Of a stretch of 64,000 nt of DNA, positions 1 through 7,701 are shown one piece after another. Source of the stretch: a virus; the IMG/VR virus record IMGVR_UViG_3300047483_000537, positions 1-64,000 of that record; one strand, 5' to 3'. The position numbers were made by a program, and so were the translations under genes. Position 1 is the stretch's first letter. Each line of letters starts with the position of its first letter. The notes under the pieces are model-generated. The model was not told the DNA's origin. It was given only the letters and a program-made list of their open reading frames with translations, and did no database searches.

Positions 1-3
1 CAC

Positions 4-78
4 GGACATATAGCACAGCGGTAGTGCACGGTCTTCATACGGCCTAGGTCAGTAGTTCGAATCTACTTATGTCCACCA
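4..78 (+). tRNA. tRNA-Met (CAT)
   Basis: Full cloverleaf with a perfect 7-bp acceptor stem (GGACATA with TATGTCC), D-arm GCAC/GTGC, anticodon loop TTCATAC, T-loop TTCGAAT, discriminator A and an encoded CCA. CAT could be elongator Met or, if lysidine-modified, Ile2; the sequence does not settle which. The anticodon stem has one mismatch at its outer pair. Confidence 0.93.
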
Positions 79-89
79 CAAATATCCTG

Positions 90-120
90 CCCCCCAAATT
101 AAATATTTGGGGGGCTTTAT
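90..120 (+). terminator. Rho-independent terminator after tRNA-Met
   Basis: A 10-bp perfect inverted repeat (CCCCCCAAAT with ATTTGGGGGG, loop TAAAT) lies 12 nt after the tRNA CCA and is followed by CTTTAT. The T tract is weak. It separates the tRNA from the tail genes. Confidence 0.7.
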
Positions 121-148
121 GCTATTTATAAAATTATAGGTACCAACA

Positions 149-805
149 ATGAATATAGATTCCATAAGTAGTCTAATTTCTAGAATAGAAACGGACTTTG
201 GTTCCGAAAGTAAAATTTACGTAAAGCAAGATCGTGGAGAACCAGAATTAACTCTGAACTTACCAGAAAGTGAAAACTTTATAGGAACTATATATCCTAT
301 AGACATGCTTCATCCAGATGCATTCAAAAACATAACTCAAGCACCCAGCAACTACCTAGACAATAGACCTATTATTGTATATTCCAAAGGGTCACAGTTA
401 TATGATTTTTCAATACCACTGGAGTTTCAATTAAATACTCCGTACACTGGTAGACCCTTTATTCATACTAAATGGGATTGCTTTACTTTACTAAAAGATT
501 TCTATCAAAAAGAGCTCGGTATATCTATGCCAGATGTAAGCTATTTTGATGAGTGGTGGTCTAAAGGCAAAGACTTTTACATGGAAACCAGCGGCGTTGC
601 TGGATTTTATCCTACACTATCACTTAAAAAATACGATATTATTGCAATGCGAGTTAATTCGCATGTGTTTAATCATGCTGCAATTTATTTAGGTGAGAAC
701 AAAATCTTACACCACATGGGTGGAAAGTTTAGCTGTATCGAAGAAATAAGGCCTGCATACTTAAACATGCTATTTGGATACTTTAGACACAAAGATTTGG
801 TATAA
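149..805 (+). CDS. NlpC/P60 tail-tip peptidase (lambda K-like)
   Basis: Predicted cysteine peptidase of the NlpC/P60 superfamily. Such proteins sit in phage tail tips (lambda K type) and cut peptidoglycan cross-links during DNA entry or help tail assembly. The catalytic Cys is C111 in KWDCFTLLKDFY, the usual WDC context, followed by a GISMPD segment. The His position is in the NHAAIYLG stretch (H176), with HH at 188-189. Residues 1-95 are an N-terminal domain I cannot assign. At 218 aa it has roughly the size of the peptidase half of such proteins. It heads a run of tail genes and is followed 5 nt later by the next one. Family assignment is firm; the exact tail position is inferred. Confidence 0.85.
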   Translation: MNIDSISSLISRIETDFGSESKIYVKQDRGEPELTLNLPESENFIGTIYPIDMLHPDAFKNITQAPSNYLDNRPIIVYSKGSQLYDFSIPLEFQLNTPYTGRPFIHTKWDCFTLLKDFYQKELGISMPDVSYFDEWWSKGKDFYMETSGVAGFYPTLSLKKYDIIAMRVNSHVFNHAAIYLGENKILHHMGGKFSCIEEIRPAYLNMLFGYFRHKDLV

Positions 806-810
806 GTATT

Positions 811-2124
811 ATGGCTAAAACATTCTTTTCTGGTAAACACACAGACAATAATTTTTATACTGCTATATACTCAGGTACTAATGGTGCTGGCACAGAAGAC
901 TTACTTGCTAATCCATTAAACAGAATCAATGACGTACTATTCCATAGCAGTTTCTCCTATCTAAAATCAAACGTATCTTTTAGTGGTTCAATAAATCTAC
1001 CTAGTAGAGCCCCCACTTTTGTTAGTGGTAAAAAGAAAGGCCGAACCGTAGAAGTTCCTTCTTATGGTACTACAACATACCAAATCACATCAACAGATTA
1101 CACCAGTTCTGGGTTTCCGCCAATAGTGATACTTGTAGATACAACCAATAATGTAACTATATCCGGCACTGCACTAGTACAACAACAAAATGGTTCTACA
1201 GTTAGACAATTAACTGTTAGAGCAGAAGCAAGTGGAATATATGTTCAAGAATTTTACTTCGCCTATGGTTCTACTCTACCAGCCAAAACTTTTAATTACA
1301 AAGTTTATATATTAAAAGACCTTGCTGAAAAAACAGACGTAGGCAAACAACTATATATAAATGGTTCAAAGTTAACTGTTGCTGAAGGAAAGTTTAACAC
1401 AGATTTAGCTTATGTAAACTTAAAATCTGGTGCAGCAGCGGGCGGTACAACAACAAGCTATACTGAAACCACAAACCAATATTATGAGACAAGATTTGCT
1501 TTACGCAGATATTTAAAATATAGGCCAACTCAACCAGGTGGTGCAGTTACAGAAGTATCTTGGGATTCTTATATAAAATTTAATGGAAATATTGAAGGTG
1601 TATATGAATTAGTGCCAGGAGAAATTACCAGTTGGTATAATCCTGTAGACGGGTATACATATAAACGAGGTGATTTTGTAGAAACTTTGCTAGACTACAA
1701 TCACACCTGGAGAATGTATGCTTTAAACTCTAAGTCACAGTGGGTACTGATCAAAGAGACTATCCACGATAAAACTGTACTAGAAGCACTAGCAGATAGC
1801 GGTAGAGCAGCAATTCCTTATGGACCCTCAGCCGGATACTATCAAATGACTTCAAGTACTGGCAAATTTTTAGCAGTAGGAACTGTGGCCTCAAACTATA
1901 GCGGTAGTTATGTGCAGGCTTATAAAATTTATAGAAGTATGCCATATACACAAACAACTGGCAGAACAGGCGCGGCTTTTGTTAACGGAATAACTGTTAA
2001 CGTAGAGTCTGTGCCAGATAACACTTCTGCTGGCCTATCCTGGAACTTTGACGGGGTAAAAAACTCGTATGGAGAAGCAGCGGCTTTTCCAACAAATACG
2101 GTAATTGGAGTCAATTTACTATGA
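811..2124 (+). CDS. Putative tail-tip structural protein
   Basis: 437-aa protein rich in Ser, Thr, Gly, Tyr and Asn with few charged clusters, a composition typical of beta-rich phage tail or fibre proteins. No catalytic motif is visible. The N-terminus (MAKTFFSGKHTDNNFYTAIY) has no signal peptide. The gene starts 5 nt after the NlpC/P60 gene, and its TGA overlaps the ATG of the next gene, so co-translation of a tail operon is likely. I do not recognise the family; structural role is inferred from context and composition. Confidence 0.6.
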   Translation: MAKTFFSGKHTDNNFYTAIYSGTNGAGTEDLLANPLNRINDVLFHSSFSYLKSNVSFSGSINLPSRAPTFVSGKKKGRTVEVPSYGTTTYQITSTDYTSSGFPPIVILVDTTNNVTISGTALVQQQNGSTVRQLTVRAEASGIYVQEFYFAYGSTLPAKTFNYKVYILKDLAEKTDVGKQLYINGSKLTVAEGKFNTDLAYVNLKSGAAAGGTTTSYTETTNQYYETRFALRRYLKYRPTQPGGAVTEVSWDSYIKFNGNIEGVYELVPGEITSWYNPVDGYTYKRGDFVETLLDYNHTWRMYALNSKSQWVLIKETIHDKTVLEALADSGRAAIPYGPSAGYYQMTSSTGKFLAVGTVASNYSGSYVQAYKIYRSMPYTQTTGRTGAAFVNGITVNVESVPDNTSAGLSWNFDGVKNSYGEAAAFPTNTVIGVNLL

Positions 2125-2669
2125 GTTTTGTATCTTCTCCAAATAGATTCGTTATCAGAGACGCTAACTCTAATGTTAAGTTTGATACCGATGAGCCACA
2201 CCCTATTGTGTATGCCAGAACTCAGGGTTCGATTACTATTACTGCGCAACCAACAGCTACCACATTTACTTTTCCAACTGGAGAATCAAGTACTGGTACG
2301 GAAACCAGATACAACAGTGCTCCTATAATATCTAGTACTAATATTTATACGGCCCCTCCAGGCGTTGCTTTAGATTTTTGTATATCTTCAATTAGACTTA
2401 CTTCTTGTAATGTTACAGGAGCGGATGGAAGTTATTACTACTTTAAATTACCTTTAAATGTATGGCATTCAGCAAATGGCAGTGTTGTTGTAGACCAGTC
2501 AATAACACAGACAGGTAAGATACAAAGAGCTTCAGTAGCTACAATATATACTGTTGGAAACACCATACAGTTTTATTTTAAACGTAATGGATTTAATGAT
2601 GATGTTAATTTATTACATACGTACGTTTTTGATTACAACGTTCTTAGTTGTAAAATAAAACAAACCTAA
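2121..2669 (+). CDS. Putative tail structural protein
   Basis: 182 aa, again Ser/Thr/Tyr/Asn-rich with alternating hydrophobic residues suggesting a beta-sandwich. It begins MSFVSSPNRFVIRD and has no signal peptide or enzyme motif. Its ATG overlaps the previous stop (ATGA), and an AGGA-preceded gene follows 15 nt later. It probably works together with the upstream 437-aa protein at the tail tip. Function beyond that is unknown. Confidence 0.6.
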   Translation: MSFVSSPNRFVIRDANSNVKFDTDEPHPIVYARTQGSITITAQPTATTFTFPTGESSTGTETRYNSAPIISSTNIYTAPPGVALDFCISSIRLTSCNVTGADGSYYYFKLPLNVWHSANGSVVVDQSITQTGKIQRASVATIYTVGNTIQFYFKRNGFNDDVNLLHTYVFDYNVLSCKIKQT

Positions 2670-2684
2670 TTACTAGGAACATAA

Positions 2685-2990
2685 ATGATTCAAATAACTA
2701 AAATAGAGAATGATTTTATCAATCAGTATACTATTGCTACAGTAAACGTATACGAAACAACTTTAGGTGTACAGCGTCTTAAAGATACTTTTATTATTAC
2801 ATTAACAGGTATTTACGATATCAGTGACCCACAACTGTTAGATTTAATATATGCTAGACTACACAACATTGGCTACGAAGTTGTAGTACAAACTAGTGCT
2901 CCGGTTACACCAACCACACCATTAGATAGCTCTATTCAAGATAGTTTAGATGCAGCAGCTGCAGAAGCTTCTGACCAAGGAACCGTATAA
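2685..2990 (+). CDS. Small conserved-looking phage protein, unknown
   Basis: 101 aa with an AGGA ribosome binding site 7 nt before ATG. The N-terminal 80 residues look like a compact alpha/beta domain (MIQITKIENDFINQYTIATV...). The C-terminal 20 residues are low-complexity and acidic/Ala-rich. No family recognised. It lies between tail genes and the PP-loop ATPase cassette, so it may belong to either. Confidence 0.6.
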   Translation: MIQITKIENDFINQYTIATVNVYETTLGVQRLKDTFIITLTGIYDISDPQLLDLIYARLHNIGYEVVVQTSAPVTPTTPLDSSIQDSLDAAAAEASDQGTV

Positions 2991-2992
2991 TA

Positions 2993-3922
2993 ATGAAAAC
3001 GTACTTATTGCCATGTAGAAACGATTATAACAGTTTTTGGCATCCAATATGCAGTATGTATGGTGGAAATATACTAGACAGGACTAATACGTTATCTTTT
3101 GGTAACTTTAAGTACAAAACCTTAACTGCAATCCCAGAGATGAAACCGATGCCATATAGTTTTGCAGAACTAGCAGACATGCGCGGAGAACATTTGGGTG
3201 CACTGGCACAAAGCAAAAATTGCAGAATTAATTTAATGTGGAGTGGGGGAATAGACAGTACTGTAGCGGCAGTATCTTTTATGAAATCAAATTTAGCTAA
3301 AAAACACTTAGTTATCTTATTAAATAAAAATTCTATTGGCGAATATCCCCTATTTTTTAATGAGTTTATTAAAGACAAAGTAAAGTACGAGATAGTAGAT
3401 TCACCCAAGAATTTTATAAAATACGAAGATATTAATATAACTGGCGAGATAGGTGATCAACTATTTGGCAGTGCTATGTTTACTACAGCACACAGAGCTG
3501 AAAAACTATTCTCTGCTCCAGAAGCGTTCTTTTCAAAAGAGTTCTTGAATGTTATGGAACCACAGATAGTACATTCGCCATATGAGCTAAAACAAGTAAA
3601 AGATTACTTATGGTGGATGAATTTTTCTTTGAAATATCAAAACGTACAGTTAAGAATATACCCTAGTGTATTTATGCCGTATGGAGGAATTACTCACTTT
3701 TTTGATACTGAAGAATTTCAGCTATGGTCTATGAATAATCCCGACAATAAAATAAAAGATACTATGGCTAGCTATAAATGGCCAGCAAAAGACTACATAT
3801 TTGAATATACCCAAGATTCAGAATACAGAGACTTTAAGCTAAAAGTTGGTAGTTTAAAAATAGGCCCTATAAAATGTGCTATTGACGAAAACTTTAAGTA
3901 TGAGGTTTGCTATGTTAACTAA
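2993..3922 (+). CDS. Asparagine-synthetase-like PP-loop ATPase
   Basis: 309-aa protein with an ATP-pyrophosphatase PP-loop, SGGIDST at residues 84-90, and a second motif TGEIGDQLFGS at 150-160. The latter matches the GE.SDE(L)FGGY element of the asparagine synthetase synthetase domain. Such enzymes adenylate a carboxylate and transfer an amine or other nucleophile. The N-terminal 75 residues are short and lack the Cys-2 glutaminase (class II GATase) domain of AsnB, so ammonia or another nucleophile must come from elsewhere. The gene overlaps the next CDS by 11 nt and is followed by a cupin gene, suggesting a small modification pathway. Substrate unknown; enzyme class fairly sure. Confidence 0.78.
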   Translation: MKTYLLPCRNDYNSFWHPICSMYGGNILDRTNTLSFGNFKYKTLTAIPEMKPMPYSFAELADMRGEHLGALAQSKNCRINLMWSGGIDSTVAAVSFMKSNLAKKHLVILLNKNSIGEYPLFFNEFIKDKVKYEIVDSPKNFIKYEDINITGEIGDQLFGSAMFTTAHRAEKLFSAPEAFFSKEFLNVMEPQIVHSPYELKQVKDYLWWMNFSLKYQNVQLRIYPSVFMPYGGITHFFDTEEFQLWSMNNPDNKIKDTMASYKWPAKDYIFEYTQDSEYRDFKLKVGSLKIGPIKCAIDENFKYEVCYVN

Positions 3923-5051
3923 TTTAAATGAATTTTTATTATCTGCTAATTCTGACAACAGGCCCAGCAATGAAACTATATTAAGTAATATAAATCTACT
4001 AAGTGCAGAAGATTCAGAATATGCTGAAAAACTTACTCGTGAGTTAACTAATCTCTGTATAGTTAGACCATTGATAGTTAAATCTATTAAAATGGCTAAA
4101 ACTTTGGCTTGGCGAACTTACATAGATGATAATAATGTAAGCAAGACTAACAGTACAATGGCCAACGTAATAAAACTATTAGATAAGTCTGAAATAAATT
4201 TATGGACACTGGAGCTTTATGAAGAAGGTTCTCTAAATGTCCGCAATTTTGTACACAGAGTTAATGCCTTATCTGGATATAATAAAGTACCATATTTACA
4301 TATTCTATTAAAATCTTTAAATAAAAAGATTAATAGCACTAAAAAACTAAAAACCAAACAGGATGTAAAAAACTTATTTGACAATCCTGAGTTAGTACCA
4401 CAACTAGAAACTTGGATTGCTGCCGATGAAGTAAAAAGATATTCTGGCGAAACAGTAACTAATCCAAATATATACTCTTGGGTAGTTAAACAGTTTCCTT
4501 TAGATACACAAGCTATACAGTCTGCAGAAATTGGCTATGATTTAGGTGGTGGCTTTGCTACGCCCGGAATAAGTATACTGTTTAATAAACCAATGGTTTC
4601 ATTAGACGTAATTGACCCTAGCAATAATAGCGATGTAATACTAAGTGTGCCTGAACTTACAACATTAGCAGAGTATAGGGATTTACTAGCGCAACAACCA
4701 TACATCAGGTTCGATGTATTTGCTGACGACTTTCCAGACAATTATAATTCATATTTTATAACAAGTTTTGGTTTTGCCACTTCAACGGTTAGCTATACAG
4801 GTAACGAAACTGTAGCGGGAGCTGCCTGGGTAAATACTACTTATAATTCTATGAAACGTTTGGCTAATTTGATAGCAAAAAACAAAGATGTATACTTCTT
4901 GCTATATGGACGCCCAACAAACAGAATACACAGAAATAAAGTAATAGCAATGCGCTTTAATAACAGAGTAATGCAATCTGTAGAAATATACGAAGATAAC
5001 TATAGTACCAAAAACGATCATAGCTTTGGTATAACCCATGTGTTATTTTAA
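3912..5051 (+). CDS. Rossmann/methyltransferase-like protein
   Basis: 379 aa. The start is the ATG with GAGG six bases upstream; an earlier in-frame ATG has no such site. Residues 1-200 are helical and unassigned. From about 207 there is a Rossmann-type glycine loop (GYDLGGGFATPG, D210, GGG 212-214), then an acidic strand end (MVSLDVIDP, D232/D235), then FITSFGFATSTV. This order resembles motifs I, II and IV of class I SAM-dependent methyltransferases, but no diagnostic catalytic motif is visible, so another nucleotide-binding role is possible. It overlaps the PP-loop gene by 11 nt and precedes the cupin gene by 8 nt, which implies one transcript. Confidence 0.62.
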   Translation: MLTNLNEFLLSANSDNRPSNETILSNINLLSAEDSEYAEKLTRELTNLCIVRPLIVKSIKMAKTLAWRTYIDDNNVSKTNSTMANVIKLLDKSEINLWTLELYEEGSLNVRNFVHRVNALSGYNKVPYLHILLKSLNKKINSTKKLKTKQDVKNLFDNPELVPQLETWIAADEVKRYSGETVTNPNIYSWVVKQFPLDTQAIQSAEIGYDLGGGFATPGISILFNKPMVSLDVIDPSNNSDVILSVPELTTLAEYRDLLAQQPYIRFDVFADDFPDNYNSYFITSFGFATSTVSYTGNETVAGAAWVNTTYNSMKRLANLIAKNKDVYFLLYGRPTNRIHRNKVIAMRFNNRVMQSVEIYEDNYSTKNDHSFGITHVLF

Positions 5052-5059
5052 GGATTAAT

Positions 5060-5674
5060 ATGTTATTTTGTTCATTTTTTAATTCCGAAAAATCATCCAT
5101 TGTAGAATCAACTGACACAGACCTGTATCAATATAAAGCATATATTGGACCACACAGTATATCTACTAATCCAAAGTCTAGTTACTGGTATATTAACGAT
5201 GCCGTAGTCGGGTGTTTAACAGGCAATTACACTACCATTGAATCCGAAAAGTTATGTGTAGAAATTATTGGATATACTCCTGAAGATAGAACTTCTAGTT
5301 ATCACAGGTATACAGATTTACCGTATATTAATGGGTGCAGTTCAAAACAACTAATACCGCCTAATAGATTAGGTGATCCAACATGGCAGATGTTGTATAT
5401 ACCTGAAAATACTTCGGAACAAGCTCATCATATTCATGCTACTACAAGAGTTGTATACGTGGCTAAAGGTTTTGGATTCTCTCATGTTGGTAATAGTGAT
5501 AAGGTCACTACTACAGCACTGTATCCAGGACAAGTAATTATCCTAGATAAAATGGTTCCACATCATTTTAGTACTGAGAACGATAGTTTAATAGTTATAC
5601 CCTTACACGTATTTAGCTCTATTGGCGGCGCTGAACATAATCATCCTATGTTTAATGGCACTCATAGAGTGTAA
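5060..5674 (+). CDS. Cupin-fold protein
   Basis: 204 aa with a C-terminal cupin. Motif 1 is HHIHATTRVVYVAKGFG (H123, H124, H126) and motif 2 is LYPGQVIILDKMVPHHF (H168/H169). The His residues suit a single bound metal. The N-terminal 100 residues are unassigned. Cupins of this size act as dioxygenases, isomerases or ligand-binding proteins. AAGGA 6 nt before the ATG supports the start. Last gene of the PP-loop cassette; a promoter follows within 30 nt of its stop. Fold confident, reaction unknown. Confidence 0.75.
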   Translation: MLFCSFFNSEKSSIVESTDTDLYQYKAYIGPHSISTNPKSSYWYINDAVVGCLTGNYTTIESEKLCVEIIGYTPEDRTSSYHRYTDLPYINGCSSKQLIPPNRLGDPTWQMLYIPENTSEQAHHIHATTRVVYVAKGFGFSHVGNSDKVTTTALYPGQVIILDKMVPHHFSTENDSLIVIPLHVFSSIGGAEHNHPMFNGTHRV

Positions 5675-5698
5675 TCATATACCACAAAAAATTCAGAC

Positions 5699-5727
5699 TT
5701 GTTGTTTTAGTCAAAAGTCTGTATAAT
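5699..5727 (+). promoter_or_regulatory. Promoter P1 (TTGTTG-17-TATAAT)
   Basis: TTGTTG and TATAAT separated by 17 bp, with AC upstream of the -35 as in other + strand promoters here. A 7-bp inverted repeat (CAGACTT/AAGTCTG) spans the -35 and spacer. Its start site would fall about 5734, just before a long hairpin. Confidence 0.65.
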
Positions 5728-5740
5728 TAATGTTTTAGCG

Positions 5741-5802
5741 GCAAGAACAACAGTTCACCGACTAGTTCTAGAAAAATGAACTTGTTCTTGCTGTCTATTT
5801 TT
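5741..5802 (+). ncRNA. Hairpin between tandem promoters: short RNA or terminator
   Basis: GCAAGAACA and AGTTCA (5741-5757, 2-nt bulge) pair with TGAACT and TGTTCTTGC (5777-5791), a 15-bp stem with a 19-nt loop, followed by TGTCTATTTTT. Transcripts from P1 would start at its foot and could end here, giving an RNA of about 65 nt. The -35 of the next promoter lies in its right arm. Confidence 0.45.
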
Positions 5803-5810
5803 GATATAAT
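5782..5810 (+). promoter_or_regulatory. Promoter P2 upstream of Y RNA and rsr
   Basis: TTGTTC and TATAAT with 17-bp spacing; the -35 lies in the 3' arm of the preceding hairpin. It should drive the leader, the first Y RNA-like element and rsr. Confidence 0.65.
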
Positions 5811-5816
5811 ATATAC

Positions 5817-5995
5817 TTAAATTAAAGAGCTTAGTGTAGTGATTAGATTTCAGGTACTTCATAACTAAAGTACTCGTTAAATTCGTTAAATTCGCAACAT
5901 TCAGCAGGTCTTCGTTGCTCCTGCCTAAGTTTAAGGTAAGCGTTCTTTGATAAGTAAACGCTTCCAGCCCTGAGCTAGAGTGTTCTCTCTAGGTT
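5817..5995 (+). other. Structured leader upstream of the first Y RNA-like element
   Basis: No ORF. It holds several short inverted repeats: GTACTT/AAGTAC (5854-5873), GCAAC/GTTGC (5894-5918), overlapping GCAGG/CCTGC (5904-5924), AAGCGTT/AACGCTT (5938-5963) and CTAGAG/CTCTAG near 5975-5990. The second and third cannot form together. A direct repeat TTAAATTCG occurs twice at about 5877-5894. It may be an independent ncRNA or the rsr leader. Confidence 0.4.
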
Positions 5996-6142
5996 CTTTA
6001 ATTTAGGTATAGTGAAAGAAACAGTTACTTCAATTGATAATGACGTGGTCGGTGGTTCGAGTCCACCCCAAGGCGCAAGCCAAAGTAGCTCAGTTGGTAG
6101 AGCACGAAAATCTCTGTTTCGCCTAGTTCTTACTTATTAAAA
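5996..6142 (+). ncRNA. Y RNA-like (YrlA-type) RNA 1 with permuted tRNA-like module
   Basis: Three visible modules. A closing stem TTTAAT/ATTAAA flanks an internal loop whose 3' strand contains ACTTATT. A GAAACAG/CTGTTTC helix follows. Inside is a tRNA-like block in permuted order: a T-arm (GGTGG-TTCGAGT-CCACC, 6051-6067), a short GGC-GCAA-GCC hairpin in place of an acceptor stem, then a D-arm (GCTC-AGTTGGTA-GAGC, 6088-6103). This is the arrangement described for bacterial YrlA RNAs, which bind Rsr/Ro60 and mimic tRNA. It sits directly before the rsr ribosome binding site. Exact ends are inferred. Confidence 0.72.
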
Positions 6143-6151
6143 AGGAATCAA

Positions 6152-7462
6152 ATGTCTTCGATCAATCGCGTTGTGCGTAACCCTGTTTTCAATTCTGTTG
6201 GTACGCAAGTATCGCAAATTAGTGCAGAACGCCAGCTAAAGCGCGTAACCATGGCAGCAATGTTGTGGGAAAACCAGTTCTATATGGACGGCAAAACTCA
6301 CGCTGAGTTGGTCAAAGACCTTGTAGCTAAAGTCGCTCCTGAAAAGGTATCGGCTCTGGCTGAGGAAGCTCGTACTAAGTTTAAACTTCGTCACATTCCT
6401 CTGTTGCTTGCCCGCGAGTTAGCTCGAAACGGAAAACTGCAAGCACAAACCCTAACCAATGTTATTCAGCGTCCAGACGAAATGTCTGAATTTTTGAGTA
6501 TCTATTGGAAGGAAGGCAAAACTGCTGTCTCAAACCAAGTTAAAAAAGGCTTAGCGGCTTGTTTTAATAAGTTTTCAGAATACCAGCTTGCCAAATGGAA
6601 TAAGAATTCATCCGCAATTCGTTTGCGCGATGTAATGTTTATCTCCCACCCTAAACCGCAAAATGCCGAGCAAACAGCGTTGTTTCAACGCATTGCGGCT
6701 GATACACTTGAGACTCCTGACACATGGGAAACTCAATTATCTAGCGGCGCAGATAAGTGTGGTACGTTCTCCAGACTAATGTTGGAGAAAAAGCTAGGCG
6801 CTCTAGCTTTCTTGCGTAATCTGCGTAATATGCGCGACAGTGGTGTAGCGGATTCCCTTATCCGCAGTTATGCACAAACTGTTGACGTTAGTCGTGTCCT
6901 GCCTTTCCGCTATATTGCGGCGGCACGTATTGTTCCACAATACGAGGATATGCTAGAACAAATGATGTTCCGTAGCCTTGCTCAACATCAAAAAATTCCT
7001 GGAAAGACTGTTCTGTTGATCGACGTAAGTGGCTCAATGTTCGGTACCAGAATTTCCTCAAAATCAGATCTAGATCGCTTCGATGCGGCAGCTGCACTTG
7101 CTATGCTGTGCCGTGAAGTTTGTGAGGAAGTCGAGATTTATAGCTTTAGCAATAATGCTGTGCGCGTTGCACCTCGTCGTGGATTTGCTCTCCGCGAAGC
7201 TATTTCAAGCTCTCAAAGTCACGGTGGAACTGCTCTTGGCAATTCCATGAAGACTGTAGACAGCAACAGTTTGTACGACCGTTGTATTGTGTTTACTGAC
7301 GAGCAAAGCTATGATCGCCCAGGTGCTCCTCGTAACAAAGGCTACATTATCAATGTGGCTAGCTACGAAAATGGGGTTAACCACCAAGCATGGACTGAGA
7401 TTAATGGTTTCTCAGAGTCTGTAATTGATTACATCCAAGCGTTGGAGCAGGAAGCTGCTTAA
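6152..7462 (+). CDS. rsr: Rsr: Ro60 ortholog, TROVE-vWA RNA-binding ring protein
   Basis: 436 aa. The N-terminal 270 residues form the helical TROVE HEAT-repeat domain. It is followed by a von Willebrand A domain with the MIDAS motif DVSGS (D291, S293, S295), the GGTALG loop and FTDEQ. Known bacterial Rsr proteins bind Y RNAs and steer RNA degradation or maturation, for example with PNPase in Deinococcus. It is shorter than human Ro60 (about 538 aa) but both domains are complete. AAGGA lies 5 nt before ATG and overlaps the foot of Y RNA 1. Further Y RNA-like elements follow at once, so protein and RNA partners are encoded together. Codon use appears less AT-rich than in the tail genes upstream. 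Confidence 0.93.
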   Translation: MSSINRVVRNPVFNSVGTQVSQISAERQLKRVTMAAMLWENQFYMDGKTHAELVKDLVAKVAPEKVSALAEEARTKFKLRHIPLLLARELARNGKLQAQTLTNVIQRPDEMSEFLSIYWKEGKTAVSNQVKKGLAACFNKFSEYQLAKWNKNSSAIRLRDVMFISHPKPQNAEQTALFQRIAADTLETPDTWETQLSSGADKCGTFSRLMLEKKLGALAFLRNLRNMRDSGVADSLIRSYAQTVDVSRVLPFRYIAAARIVPQYEDMLEQMMFRSLAQHQKIPGKTVLLIDVSGSMFGTRISSKSDLDRFDAAAALAMLCREVCEEVEIYSFSNNAVRVAPRRGFALREAISSSQSHGGTALGNSMKTVDSNSLYDRCIVFTDEQSYDRPGAPRNKGYIINVASYENGVNHQAWTEINGFSESVIDYIQALEQEAA

Positions 7463-7524
7463 ATAACTATCTCACGACCCAAGCCTGTAGCCAGTCAGGT
7501 GTTAGAAAAGTGAGGCTCTAAGCT
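7463..7524 (+). other. Structured spacer after rsr
   Basis: Contains nested inverted repeats CTCAC/GTGAG and CCTG/CAGG, so it probably folds at the 3' end of the rsr mRNA. It lacks a T tract and the ACTTATT motif of the adjoining Y RNA-like elements. No ORF. Confidence 0.3.
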
Positions 7525-7623
7525 AAGGGCTTAGATTTGTTGATGGTGATAGAAACAGTTACTTCTTCTTATGGTGAAACTAACGAGCTGTTTCGACTTA
7601 TTCCTCAGCAAATCTAAGCCCTT
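7525..7623 (+). ncRNA. Y RNA-like RNA 2 (no tRNA-like module)
   Basis: A 19-bp outer stem (7525-7543 with 7605-7623, one G-U) encloses an internal loop with GGTGATAG on the 5' side and GACTTATTCC on the 3' side. A GAAACAG/CTGTTTC helix (7552-7558, 7588-7594) and a 29-nt cap follow. The 5' strand GATAGAAACAGTTACTTC closely matches RNA 1 (GAAAGAAACAGTTACTTC). The two-helix and internal-loop form resembles the Ro60-binding part of Y RNAs. No T-arm or D-arm is present, so this would be a minimal Y RNA. Confidence 0.62.
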
Positions 7624-7690
7624 TGCGCTTTTATCGGTTACTTCTAGACTTTTAATCTAACCAAATCGCCGATAATACTTATTCAAGGGC
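7618..7690 (+). ncRNA. Y RNA-like element 3 (short hairpin)
   Basis: GCCCTT (7618-7623) can pair with AAGGGC (7685-7690), and TTATCGG (7631-7637) with CCGATAA (7669-7675). The intervening 3' strand is TACTTATTC, again the ACTTATT motif, and GGTTACTTC recurs on the 5' side. Its lower stem shares GCCCTT with RNA 2, so the two folds exclude each other. It could be a processing signal or a degenerate Y RNA. Confidence 0.42.
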
Positions 7691-7701
7691 TGCTACTTAT
7701 T

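Noticed and set aside
3876-3911. Upstream ATG for the methyltransferase-like gene
   Set aside because: No ribosome binding site, and it lengthens the overlap with the PP-loop gene; the ATG at 3912 has GAGG at good spacing.
6041-6110. Reading Y RNA 1 as a split or decayed ordinary tRNA
   Set aside because: T-arm precedes D-arm and the acceptor strands do not pair as a tRNA; GGC-GCAA-GCC joins them, which fits the YrlA module better.
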